Shown piece by piece: positions 12,672 through 23,500 of a stretch of DNA of 64,000 bases. The position numbers and the translations under genes were made by a program. Each line of letters starts with the position of its first letter. The stretch's first letter is position 1. The stretch covers positions 8,990,001 through 9,054,000 of the forward strand of contig CM070511.1 in assembly GCA_036346375.1 (NCBI GenBank), read 5' to 3'. Below the pieces are notes generated by a model that saw only the letters and a program-made list of their open reading frames with translations, made no database searches and was not told the origin of the DNA. This stretch comes from Guadua angustifolia (Eukaryota > Streptophyta > Magnoliopsida > Poales > Poaceae).

Positions 12672-14173
12672 CAGGGTAAAAATTTTGACGAATTTCGATG
12701 AATTTTTGGATTTTGGGACAGGATGAAATTTGAAGTACCGGCCGAATTAAACATTTTGAAAAAACTTGAATTTGCTACAGTATTTTCGGTAATTTCGGCG
12801 AAACTTCGGGCAAATTGGGCGAAATTTCGGGTTTTGAAACCGAATTTTGATATTTTAAGGCTGGATTTAACCGGAATTAGTCTAATAACCCCTAAGAAAG
12901 TCATCTTACATGAAAATTTATTGAAAAACTAAAATTTTGAAACATTTTAAAATTTAGACAGAAACACTATCAGATTTTTATAAAATTTTACAAGCTTGAT
13001 AATAGTCTAAACATTTATGGTACCATCTTTAGTACTGTATTATCATACAAAATTTTTTTAAAAATAATTGAACTTTATTTGTTATCTTTAAAAAATCAAA
13101 AGCATAATAGACATAATTGGGACAGTAAACTTGTTAGATTTTTCTAAATTTTCTTGAGTGTGATCATGATCTAAAATTTTTATGAAAAATTAAGAATTGC
13201 CTCAGTACCATTCTATAAAATTTTAAAAAATTTAATTTTTTTGTTTGGTCAATCAAATCATAAAACCATTGAACTTCATTTGTTATACTATATTGCAAAA
13301 ACCAAAAGAGAAAGGACATAAATGCTACTGTGACTTTTAAGAATTTTATAAATTCACTGGAGTGTGATCATGACTCAAAATTTTTATGAGATCTTAAAAC
13401 CTCCTTATAACTCTTGTGTAAAATTTTCACAAATTTTAAACCTTCTTTTATTGTTAAAACAAATCTATGTATTGATTATCAGGCTTTTATCAGGATGTAG
13501 CACTGTCAGAATTTTTGGAACATCATCAAGTGTGATAATCATATGAAAATTTTATAAAAACATTAGTGATACATCAGGACATTCCAAAAAATTTACAAAA
13601 TTTTCCAACATGGTTTGAACTATTTTTCATTCCGTTCAAATTTGCCGGTAAGGCTTTTATCAGGATAATAGCACTGTCCGAATTTTTAAAAATTATTGAA
13701 TCTTGATCACCATCCGAAAATTTTGTGAAAACATTAGTGATTCATCAGAATCATGTACAAAAAATTTCAAAATTTTTTAACATCGTTTGTACTATTTTTC
13801 ATTTTGTTCAAACTTGCCAGTCAACGTTTCATCTGGATAGTACCAATGTTTGAATTTTTAAACATTCCAAAGACCTGATAATCACCTGAACATTTTATGA
13901 GAACATCTATAATGTGTCAGGAACCTTCAAAAATAATTTCAAAATTTTTTGACATCTTTTAAACTATTTTTTTATTAGTGCAATTTTGTTGAAATTTCGA
14001 GAATTTCGGCCAAAATTTCGGATTTTTGGCCAAAATTTCGATAACAACAAAACCGGATTTGAATTTTTCTTTTAAAATTTTGAACGCATTTCATCCGAAA
14101 TACCAAAATTTCACTGAAATTTTGGATTTCGGCCAATGGCGAAATTTTGTCCAAAACGAAATTCGAATCCTTG
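12672..14173. mobile_element. Non-autonomous DNA transposon, probably hAT
   Basis: The element starts CAGGGTAAAAATTTTG and its other end, reverse complemented, starts CAAGGATTCGAATTTCG. Both flanks carry CATTTGTG (12664-12671 and 14174-14181), an 8-bp duplication as expected for hAT. Terminal CAGGG also fits hAT. The first and last ~200 bp are packed with AATTTCGG / CCGAAATT words, like the subterminal transposase-binding repeats of Ac-type elements. There is no transposase ORF. The shared flank extends to ten bases (CATTTGTGCA), so a 9-10 bp Mutator-type duplication is the alternative. Confidence 0.65.
12955..13965. repeat. Degenerate ~170-bp tandem array inside the hAT element
   Basis: Units begin near 12960, 13130, 13325, 13482, 13652 and 13825. 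Each has a CACTGTC(A/C)GAATTTTT-like block, then a GTGATAATCAT(C)..GAAAATTTTAT block, then an ACATTAGTGATxCATCAG block. The best pair starts GGCTTTTATCAGGAT at 13482 and 13652 (period 170). Units are AT-rich and diverged, with no coding capacity. Confidence 0.6.
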
Positions 14174-14598
14174 CATTTGTGCACACATAAATTAACATCA
14201 ACCATATGCATGCTAGCTAGCTACATGAAAGCCTACAAGACCTGGCTCAGCTCTGAAACCATTGTCATTTTAAAGCAACTATTTCTGCAAAATAAATGTC
14301 ACTAGCTGCGATATTTCTTTAGTCAATCTCTTAGTTTCTTTGCCGCTATTTAATCATGAAAACGACATCCATTGAACATGCTAACCTCGTCCTCAAAAAA
14401 TAATTTTATAGTATTATATATTATACTTGTCTAATTTGCACTGATCTCATAATATAAAAATTAAATAATAATGACCACAGTTTTGTCGTTTACGTAAAGT
14501 GGAAAAATAGAAACTGACTAAACAACATCTATTTCGAACTAGCCGCGTGCCAAAACACCACTAATCATAGCAGCAACAACCTCGCCTACAACGCCCTC

Positions 14599-14606
14599 TA
14601 TAAAAA
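14599..14606 (+). promoter_or_regulatory. TATA box of the CYP78A gene
   Basis: TATAAAAA lies 113 bp upstream of the ATG. It is followed by a CT-rich leader (CCTCCTCTCCTCTTCTACT), a common arrangement in plant core promoters. Transcription should start near 14630. Confidence 0.7.
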
Positions 14607-14718
14607 CCTAACCTCCTCTCCTCTTCTACTAATTCAAACCACTCAATCACCTTCTCTCTTCCAAAGACCTACACTTCCTTGACTAGCTAGCACTTGTAGC
14701 AAACTGATTGAAGTCAAG

Positions 14719-17700
14719 ATGACGTCCTTCTCCTACCTAGACTCCACCTTCCTCCTCCTCACCTCCACCATAGCCAACCCTCTACATGCCTGCCTCCTCC
14801 TTGCGCTCCTCTTCGTCGCGTTCGCCTTCTTCCACCCCGGCGGCTTGGCGTGGGCGCTGACACGCAACCACGGCGTCGCCATCCCCGGCCCGCCGGGTGT
14901 CGTCCTGGCGCTCGCCGGCCGGAACCCTCACCGCGCCCTGGCACACCTCGCCGAGTCACGCGGCGCCAAGCGCCTCATGGCCTTCTCCGTGGGGCTCACC
15001 CGGTTCGTGGTAGCGAGCCACCCGGACACGGCGCGGGAGATCCTCGCTGGCGCCGCCTTCTCCGACCGCCCGGTCAAGGAGGCCGCGGCCGAGCTCATGT
15101 TCCACCGCGCGATGGGCTTCGCCCCGAACGGCGAGTACTGGCGCCGGCTGCGGCGTCTGGCCTCCGTCCACGCGTTCAATCCCAGGAGGCTCGCTGGCCG
15201 CCTGGCCGAGTGCCGCAGGGCGATCGGCGAGGAGACGGTGCGGCGGGTGGGGCTCGCCATGACGCGCGACGGCTTTGTCGGCGTGAGGCCGCTGCTGCAC
15301 CTCGCTGGCCTTGACAATGTCATGGTGACCGTGTTCGGGGTCAGCTTCGACGAGCTCGACGAGGGCTTGGGGTCGGAGATGGAGGAGATGGTCAAGGAAG
15401 GCTACGAGTTGCTCGGCACCTTCAACTGGGGCGACCACGTCCCGCTTCTGCACCTCCTGGACTTGCATGGCATCAGGAGGAGGTGCAGGACATTGGCGTC
15501 TAGGGTTAGGGTGTTCGTCGCCAGGATCATAGGGGAGCACAGGAGGAGAAGGGAGATGAAGGACGACGACGACTACGACTTCGTTGACGTCCTGCTGGGG
15601 CTGGAGGGTGAGGAGAGGCTGGAGGAGGAGGACATGATCGCCGTCCTATGGGTACGTGAGTATACCTCCAGTCACATAAAAGTGGCACCTTGAACTCGTG
15701 AAGTCTAACTATTTTAACTTTAAATAGCAACATGTCTCTGAATATCTAGATTGATTGGTCCAAAACTACTTTGGCAGTATTAATTTGTGTTAAGTTTTAT
15801 AGATAACTAGCCATGTGCCCGTGCGTTGTAACGGAAATTCAATTTGCGATAAAAAGTTTATTTGCAAAGAGTACTAACAGTGGTAAAGGTGGGTAATTAA
15901 AGAACAGTGATAAAGATGGGTAATTAAAGAGTGGCAAAGATAGGTAATTTTGATGAAATAATACGAGAAAAAACTCTTACTTTATATAGTAGAGATTTAT
16001 CATGCAAATTGGTTGTTAAAGTTGCATTTTTGGAAATCGTGAATGGCAACATGTTGGACATATCCAATTTTGTTTTTGTTGACCAAGAGGACTAACTCTA
16101 CATACATAGACAGGCATATGCAGTCGATCATAAGTTATGTTTTATAACATTATATATGGAAGTAGTCAACTTATAATAACCTTACTAATATGGAAAAAGT
16201 TCGGGCGCTGCCGTTCATTTGAGCCGAGCCGGTCGCGCGGCTTGGCTCGCCGGCCAGCCGGCTTGGCTAAAAAAAATTCATATTTAGGTCCCTCCAAAAA
16301 TTCGTAATTACGTATAGATCCTTCCCGCGGTTTTTTACTAAGAGGACCTTTTGGTTCAGAAAAATCACGAATCTTTCATAAGAGGACCCTAAATAGATCC
16401 CGAAAAAAAAACGTAATGACGTTTGGATCGTTCCAGCTATTTTCTACGAAAAGGAACTTTCGATTTAGCGCAAACACAGATACACTTGTGTTCTTTCAGC
16501 CGTTTCTCGCGTTTCCTCTCACGATTTAAAAAACTAACGAAGAAAACAATATTATTTCCGCAAAAAAAACAACGCGCAACCGGCCGGCTCGGCTCGCTTT
16601 TCCTTTTCACATGTAGGTCCCTCAAAAATGAATAATTACGCGTAGGTCCTTCCCGCGTTTTTTATGAAGAGGACTTTCTGGTTCAGAAAAAACGTGAATT
16701 TTCCGTGAGAGGACTCTAAATAAATACCAAAAAAAACGTAGTGGCATTTGGATCATTCCAGCTATTTTACACGAAAAGGACCTTTCGATTTAGTGCAATC
16801 GCGGATGTGTTTGTATTCTTTCAACCGTTTCACGCGTTTCCTCGATGATTTTAAAAAAATACCGATGAAAAAAACAAACTTGTTTTCGCGAAAAAGATAA
16901 CACATGCGGCGTGTCACGCCGCGAAAACTATCCTAGTAGTCGTGATATATAAAAGCTTTCTTCTTGTCGTTTGCATATGCAAAGACTTCTTGAACTAGCC
17001 ATATAGTTTTCGGTACTTTATGTGGTAGGCATAAGCACATATTTATCCTTTTGTGCTACGTCCCTATCCATGAGTGAGTATGCATAATCTTGTCTGGATC
17101 TTTGTTCTTGTGGTTATTCTAGCTTAGTTAGCTGTGGATAGAACGTTTGCCGGGTCACTGTCCATTAGTAGGTGAGCTTAAGCAAGTTAATTTAAACTAG
17201 GCAAGCCCCTGTTCATTCATTTGGCCCCTTTCATCTTTTTTTTTTACAAAAATAGCTCCAATTAGAGCTGGCTATCGAGCTTAACGAGCTAATATCAAAC
17301 TCCTTTCAAAATTAACATAATTCAATATAAAATTATTTTTTTATCATTTAAGTGGTTATTTCAAATTCGAGTTAACGAGTTACTATCGAGCTGAACCTCA
17401 TCAATATTTTTTGTTCGAAATGGACTCATTTCAACTTTGAACTCATTAACTATTATAATCGAAGCAATTTTGATTCGAGCCCTAACGAGTTTTTTTGCTG
17501 GCCCTAGCAACAGTACCCCCTCTCTTTTCGACTGTTCCGCACCGTGGAAGGCCTAGGTGTCACATCCTGATCTTTTTGTGGTTGGGAAGATTATTTTGGG
17601 GATGAAGCTATTTTGCAAAAAAAAAAAAAGAAAAAAAAAAGAGGAGGAGGCCAAATAGGTGATGAATTCTCCTCTAGACGCATACATATCTTAATTGCTT

Positions 17701-18475
17701 GTCCTCTTGATGCCGACTACTTCCTGCTAGCTGCTTATCTTGACATGGTTTCCATGTACACGCATACTATTTTACACCAACAATTTCTTCAGTTTGTGCA
17801 TAATAAAGACATGGAGTGTTTCATGTATGTATGGCTCAACACATCACATGGATGAATGCATGTGTGCAGGAGATGATCTTCCGGGGCACGGACACGGTGG
17901 CCATCCTGCTGGAGTGGGTGCTCGCGCGGATGGCGCTGCACCCGGATGTCCAGTCTAAGGCGCAGGCCGAGATCGACGCCGCGGCGGACGGTGGCGAAGA
18001 CGCGGCGGGGCTCCAGTACCTGCAGTGCGTGGTCAAGGAGTGCCTCCGGATGCACCCTCCAGGTCCGCTCCTCTCGTGGGCGCGCCTCGCTACGCAGGAC
18101 ACCCGCGTCGACGGCGGCCGCTTCCTGGTTCCCACCGGCACGACGGCCGTGGTGAACATGTGGGCCATCGCCCGCGACAAGAACCTGTGGCGCGACGCCG
18201 GCGCGTTCAGGCCAGAGAGGTTCCTGGAGGAGGCCGAGGACGTCGTGAGCGTGGCCGGGTGCGACCTCCGTCTGGCGCCGTTCGGTGCCGGCCGGAGGGC
18301 GTGCCCCGGCAGGGCACTGGCGCTGGCCACCGTCCACCTCTGGCTGTCGCAGCTGCTCCGGAGCTTCAGGTGGGAGCCCGGGGGTGGCGGCGTCGACATG
18401 AGCGAGCGCCTCAACATGTCCCTCGAGATGAAGACGCCATTGCTCTGCCTCGCACTCCCGAGGACTACCGCCTAG
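14719..18475 (+). CDS. CYP78A: Cytochrome P450, CYP78A family (PLASTOCHRON1/KLUH-like)
   Basis: Two exons, 14719-15651 and 17870-18475, are joined at a phase-0 GT-AG intron (TGG|GTACGTGAG ... TGTGTGCAG|GAG) and give 512 residues. Visible parts are an N-terminal membrane anchor (about 15-39), the hinge IPGPPG (55-60), MAFSVG (87-92), the I-helix FRGTDTVA (315-322), the K-helix ExxR E368-CL-R371, PERF (426-429), and the haem loop PFGAGRRACPG with ligand Cys456. CYP78A enzymes are ER-bound plant P450s that affect organ size and leaf initiation rate; a mobile growth signal is proposed but the substrate is unresolved. The intron position and the sequence AVLW|EMIFRGTDTVA are typical of CYP78A. The frame is uninterrupted and strongly GC-rich, as in many grass genes, so it looks functional. 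The subfamily call is firm; the orthologue number cannot be set here. The ORF track version running on to 15693 reads into the intron. Confidence 0.93.
15807..15995 (-). mobile_element. Mini-Helitron in the P450 intron
   Basis: On the minus strand it starts TCTCTACTATATAAAG after a host A and ends CCGTTACAACGCACGGGCAC...GGCTAG before a host T. These agree with the grass Helitron termini (5' TCTMTAYTA..., 3' ...YCGTYRNMAMGCACGKGYA...CTAG) and with insertion between A and T. It is 189 bp, non-coding, and lies 155 bp after the splice donor. Confidence 0.8.
16201..16936 (+). mobile_element. Second Helitron-like insertion with internal tandem duplication
   Basis: The 3' end has a GC hairpin, GCGGCGTG / CACGCCGC (16906-16922), then ten bases, then CTAG (16933-16936) before a host T. 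That is the classic Helitron 3' terminus. The 5' end is uncertain: the best TC is at 16201 but it follows T, not A. The body is two copies of a ~329-bp unit starting near 16279 and 16608; both contain AGGTCCCTC, CCTTCCCGCG, GGTTCAGAAAAA, TTCCAGCTATTTT and CTTTCGATTTAG. No gene is seen; the ORF around 16423-16635 is composed of this repeat. Confidence 0.6.
17000..17869 (+). other. Remainder of the P450 intron, no gene
   Basis: It contains repeated GAGTTAACGAGTTACTATCGAGC-type words around 17265-17490 (likely an old MITE), a purine/A tract at 17617-17645, and the 3' splice site at 17868-17869. No ORF here has support. Confidence 0.5.
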
Positions 18476-19576
18476 ACTAAGCTAGTGCTCCTACGTATAC
18501 GTATACTTGCTCTACCTGCCTACGCGCTGCATAAAATGGCTTGGCCTTTGCAATATCTACCATGCATAGTTAATTACTACTAAGCATGCATGTTCGAACC
18601 TATTATAATTTACTAGTTGTGTGATGTTTTGGTTATAGTACATGAAATATATAATCCCCAAGGTTTTGTACGTATAGCTGAATAACTCCATCGTCTCTAA
18701 GCTTACCCGTGCTGCCATGAACAAGCATCATGCATGCATATGTATGTACGGTTGTGCTATGTTGCATGGTGTGCCGTGTGTGTGTAGGGAAGCTTGCTGG
18801 AGGTGTATTTGTTTGGAAAGTTCTGTTTCTGACGCGTATCTTTATCTTTACTAATCAGAGTACGTTAATCCTGATTGAAAAAAAATAGAATTACCATATT
18901 AACAGGAGAAAAAAAGCTAGAAATTCACACATTAATTTAGAAAAATAAAAGATCTTGATCATCAATCTTGTAATCTTAATTATATAACGTTTGTGATTGC
19001 TACATGTATCTATAACATTATGGATACATTGAACACCTCGTGTACGAATCAAATTCTAGGAATAGTTCGTACCGTATACTCCGGCCAGCCAGTGGTTATA
19101 TGGATAAAAATTAGAGTAATGCTATGTATATCTTCCAAAGAAATAAAAAACACTAGAGTAATGCTGCATCAAACATGGTAAGAAAAGAAATACACGCGCT
19201 ACATGTAGACACAGTAAAGTACATGCTACATGCACGCAGTCAGATACGTCAGCATATTCATTATACAAGTGCGCTAATATGCATCATCATGATTTGATTT
19301 TCTTAGGGACAATCGGGAGTCAAGATCTACGTTAATTCTAGAGGAAAAATGCTATAATTTTCCATATTAATCCTAGAAAAAATGAAAAAAATTCTAAAAA
19401 TTCTCACGTTAATAATAGAAAAAGAAAACATATAGGTCATCTGATTTTCTATAGCAATATAATATACGGCTAAGATTAAATATCAGTATACCCCCACGTC
19501 ATGTCTTTATAACATATATATGGTTAAAAAAGAGTTTTGAGTGGAATAAGTTCCATGCATGTGCTTGTGACCAAAC
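18476..19576. other. 3' flank of the P450 gene, no gene seen
   Basis: It includes the P450 3' UTR (ATAAAATGG at about 18531 is a possible polyadenylation element). Two loosely related A-rich segments at about 18855-18960 and 19320-19440 are in direct orientation and both contain TACGTTAAT..., CCATATTAA and AAAAATTC/GAAATTC blocks. They may be diverged MITE copies. Confidence 0.4.
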
Positions 19577-19604
19577 TGGTACTACTACAGTATTGGGCAT
19601 CACA

Positions 19605-19850
19605 ACCGGCCTATTTGAAGCGGTTTGGTGTGAACCCGTTGTGATGTTGGCACCAGAAGCGGTTCGTAGGCAACGGTCCGGAGAGGGCTTTCAGAAGTGG
19701 TTTGAGATACGAACCGCTTCTGTATGTTGCTTTCTAGAAGCGGTTCTTGTCTCAAACCGCTTCTAATTTCCAGAAGCGGTTTGAGATAAGAACCGCTTCC
19801 AGAAAGCAACATACAGAAGCGGTTCATGTCTCAAACCGCTTCTAGAAGCC
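19605..19850. repeat. Left subterminal repeats of CACTA-1
   Basis: At least six copies of AGAAGCGGTT or AACCGCTTCT, several arranged as face-to-face pairs such as AGAAGCGGTTTGAGATA...GAACCGCTTC. These are the expected binding sites for the TNPA-type protein. A TTTAAACC TATA-like site follows at about 19866. Confidence 0.8.
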
Positions 19851-20552
19851 CTCCCGCCCAGCCCATTTAAACCCTTCTTTCTCCACGAGCCTGCAGGCTG
19901 CAGCAGAGGTACGATCGAACAGAGAAGGGCCGCCAAGCAATCGTTCTTGTGGAGGTGCTGTCCAAATTTTAATTGGGGTGATTAGCTCCAAATTAAGTGT
20001 TTCAAGGTTAGTGACATCATGTCAACATCCTTCTCACCTAGATATTGCAATTTTTTCAATGGATGTGGAGAAATCTTGAACTTTTAGGCAAGAACATGCA
20101 TGATCAAATTGTAGGAGTTCTTCCCCAAAATTTATTTTGTATTCTTGTTTTTTTGTTGTATGAAGATGTAGGGTGTAGATCTAGGTGCTTGTACTTTTAG
20201 AATCTTAAATATCACAATAAGTTAGGGAGATCTAGGTACATTGCAAGGAAGTAATTATTGGTGTATGAAATAAAATAGAAAAAATGTAGAAGGATAAAAA
20301 ATAATTACAAAGGTAGAAAGGGATAAAAAAATTAGAAAGGTATGTTTTTAATTGTATGATGGTGTAGGTGGAGCTTTTTTGTTGGAGAAGAAAAAATATG
20401 GTCATTAATTGTAGACTCAAGAAGGAAAAAATAATTAGAAAGGTAGATTTAAGAGCTTGTGAGCTATAGATTTTAAATGTACTTATAAGTTAGGTTATAA
20501 TTTTTGTATCTAAATTTGTTATAATTTTTAATGAAATTATAACTTGGTGTAG

Positions 20553-23500
20553 ATGAATCGGCAATGGATGTACAATGCGGACCTTCGCCGAGAGAGTTCA
20601 TTGATGGCGTGCGATCTTTTCTCGATCGGTAGTTGCATTCTTGCCTCGAGCAACTTCATATGTTGTCCGTGTGTAGATTGCAAGAACGAGAAGGAGCACT
20701 CCCAGCGATGGCAAGTTATGAACCACTTGATCATGAGAGGTTTCATGCCAAACTATACTGTTGGACCAACCATGACGGTTGAGGCGATTAGCCAGAAGAC
20801 GATGAAGAAGGCGAGGAAGAGGAACATGGATTCAACGGATCCCTGGACGGCACGCATCACTTGTTCCGTGGAAGAAACACTTGGTGACTTTGGTGATGAT
20901 GAGCTAGACCAGATGTTGCGTGGACGGAGAGGAGACTACAGATGAAAGACGGTTCGAGAAGTTCCAACAAGCATGTTAGAGGACCACGAACTCCTTTGTA
21001 CCCAAAGCGTAGGCGAGGGCCACACAAAGCTGCGTACCACACTGGAACTCATGCAATGGAAGGCTACAAATGGTGTGTCAGATAAGGGATTTAATGAGTT
21101 GTTATCACTCGTAAAGAAGTTGCTTCCAGAAGATAACACTCTCCCCGAATCTACATATGAAGCCAAGCAAGTCGTCTGTCCTTTGGGATTGGAAGTACAA
21201 AAAAAACACGCATGTCCTAATGATTGTATCCCGTATCGTAATGAGTATGCCGATTTGGATGTTTGTCCAGTGTGCAAAGAATCACGGTATAAGGTGAAGC
21301 GTGACGATCCAGGTGAAATAGATGGGGAGCGTAAGAAGAAGAGACCTCCAGCTAAAGTGTTGTGGTATTTCCTTCTGATCCCCGATTGAAACGTATGTTT
21401 GCTAACAAAGCGCATGCCCAAATGATGCGTTGGCACAAAGAAGAGCGTAAGGACGACGGGATGCTTAGACACCCTGCAGATGGCTCACAGTGGAGGAAAG
21501 TCGACCGGACGTACCCGAACTTCGCAGATGAGGTGAGAAACATAAGGTTTGGGTTGAGCACCGATGGGATGAATCCTTTCGGAGAATTGAGCAGCAGCCA
21601 TAGCACCTGGCCTGTTACACTATGTATCTATAACATTCCTCCATGGCTATGCATGAAGCGAAAGTACATCATGATGTTGTTGTTGATCCAAGGCCCCAAG
21701 CAACCTGGAAATGACATCGATGTCTACACCGAAACCATTGGTTGAAGATCTTGTGACGTTAGGGACGATGGTGCAAGGGCATGGGATGAGTACAAAAGGG
21801 AGTATTTCACCCTACGTGCATTGTTATTTGTAACAATCAACGGCCGCTCGCTCTCGGTAACCTGTCCGGCCTAACTATCAAAGGATATAGAGCCTACATG
21901 CAGTGCTTAGATGAAACGGACGGCATGTACCTGAAAAACTCTCGGAAGGTTGTGTACATGGGTCACCGTAGGTTTCTTCCTACGAGTCACCCGTTGCGGA
22001 AGAAAGGCAGGAAATTTAACGGGCAACCAGACCTTCGTGCAAGGCCTCAGCATCGTAGTGGGACACGTGTGTTTGCTATGGTAAAGGATTTGAAAGTAGT
22101 ATTTGGAAAGGGTCCTGGAAGCAAACATGTGCAGAATGAGGATGGTCAGGCACCCATGTGGAAGAAGAAGTCAATATTTTGGGACTTGCCTTATTGGGAA
22201 GTCATGGAGGTTCGTCACTCACTTGACTTCATGCACATCACGAAGAATGTCTGCTTGAACCTACTAGGCTACATAGATATGTACGGAAAATCGAAAGATA
22301 CACTGCAAGCTCGGAAGGACCTTAAACTCTTGGAACTGAGGAACGATCTACATCCCGAAAAAAGAGGAAAAGGACAACATTACCTACATCCTGCGAGCTA
22401 CACTCTAAGCAAAGAAGAGAAAAAAAAACATGATAGAGTTCCTGAACAGTGTGAAGGTCCCTTCCGGATACTCCTCCAATGTAAAGAGTCTCATAAACAC
22501 GAAAGAGAATAACATCGTACACATGAAATCCCATGACTGTCTTGTGTTTATGACACAGTTGCTCCCAGTGGCTGTGAGAGGCATACTGCCCGAGTGGGTA
22601 CGGGGGACAATCACAAAGCTGTGTTCTTTTTTCAACGCGGTTTCACAGAAGGTCATCGACCCAGATAAACTAAGTAAGCTGCAGGATGACGTGGTACAAA
22701 GTGTGGTTAGTCTTGAGATGATCTTTCCTCCTGCATTCTTTGATATTATGGTTCATCTCACTGTTCACCTTGTCAAAGAGATAGGTATTCTCGGACCCAT
22801 GTATCTGCACAACATGTTCCCTTTCGAGAGGTACATGAGTGTGCTAAAGAAGTATGTTCGTAAGCGTTCTCGTCCGGAAGGATGCATTGCCGAGGGTTAT
22901 GGGACAGAGGAGGTGATTGAGTTTTGTGTAGATTACATTAATGATCTAAACCCGATCGGCGTCCCTATATCACGCCATGAGGGGAGGCTACGGGGAAAAG
23001 GGACACTAGGAAGGAAAGCAATTGCATGCAATGATCTTCTTACATTTAAGTAAGCACATTTCACGGTCTTGAAACAATCAACTGTAGTGGCCCCGTATGT
23101 CCATGAGCACAAGAGTATTCTACGCCGTGATTTCCCGGGGAGGTCTAAGGATTGGATAACACTGAAGCACATGGATTCTTTCGGCGCTTGGTTACAAAAC
23201 TACATCCTTTGGAAAGGGTCAGACAATGAACAGTTGCAACGCTTGGCTCGGGGACCATCTAGTGAAATCGTGACATTCAAGGGGTACGAGATAAATGGTT
23301 ACACATTCTACACCAGATCCTAGGATAACAAGAGCACCAACCAGAATAGCGGTGTCCGTATAGATGCCGAAGACAACAAAGGCAAGGTGGATACATATTA
23401 TGGTTTCATAGAAGAGATATGGGAGCTCGACTATGGACCTTTGAAGGTCCCTCTATTTAAGTGTGAAGGATCGAGATGGCGAATAGAGGGGGGGTGAATG

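Noticed and set aside
14759..15540. Long antisense and alternate-frame ORFs over the P450 exons
   Set aside because: High GC content keeps other frames open; only the CYP78A frame shows conserved motifs.
15778..15996. Stowaway/Tourist MITE in the P450 intron
   Set aside because: No terminal inverted repeats or TA/TAA duplication; the ends match Helitron consensus instead.
17613..17855. ORF just upstream of P450 exon 2
   Set aside because: It starts in a poly-A tract and crosses the splice acceptor in the wrong frame.
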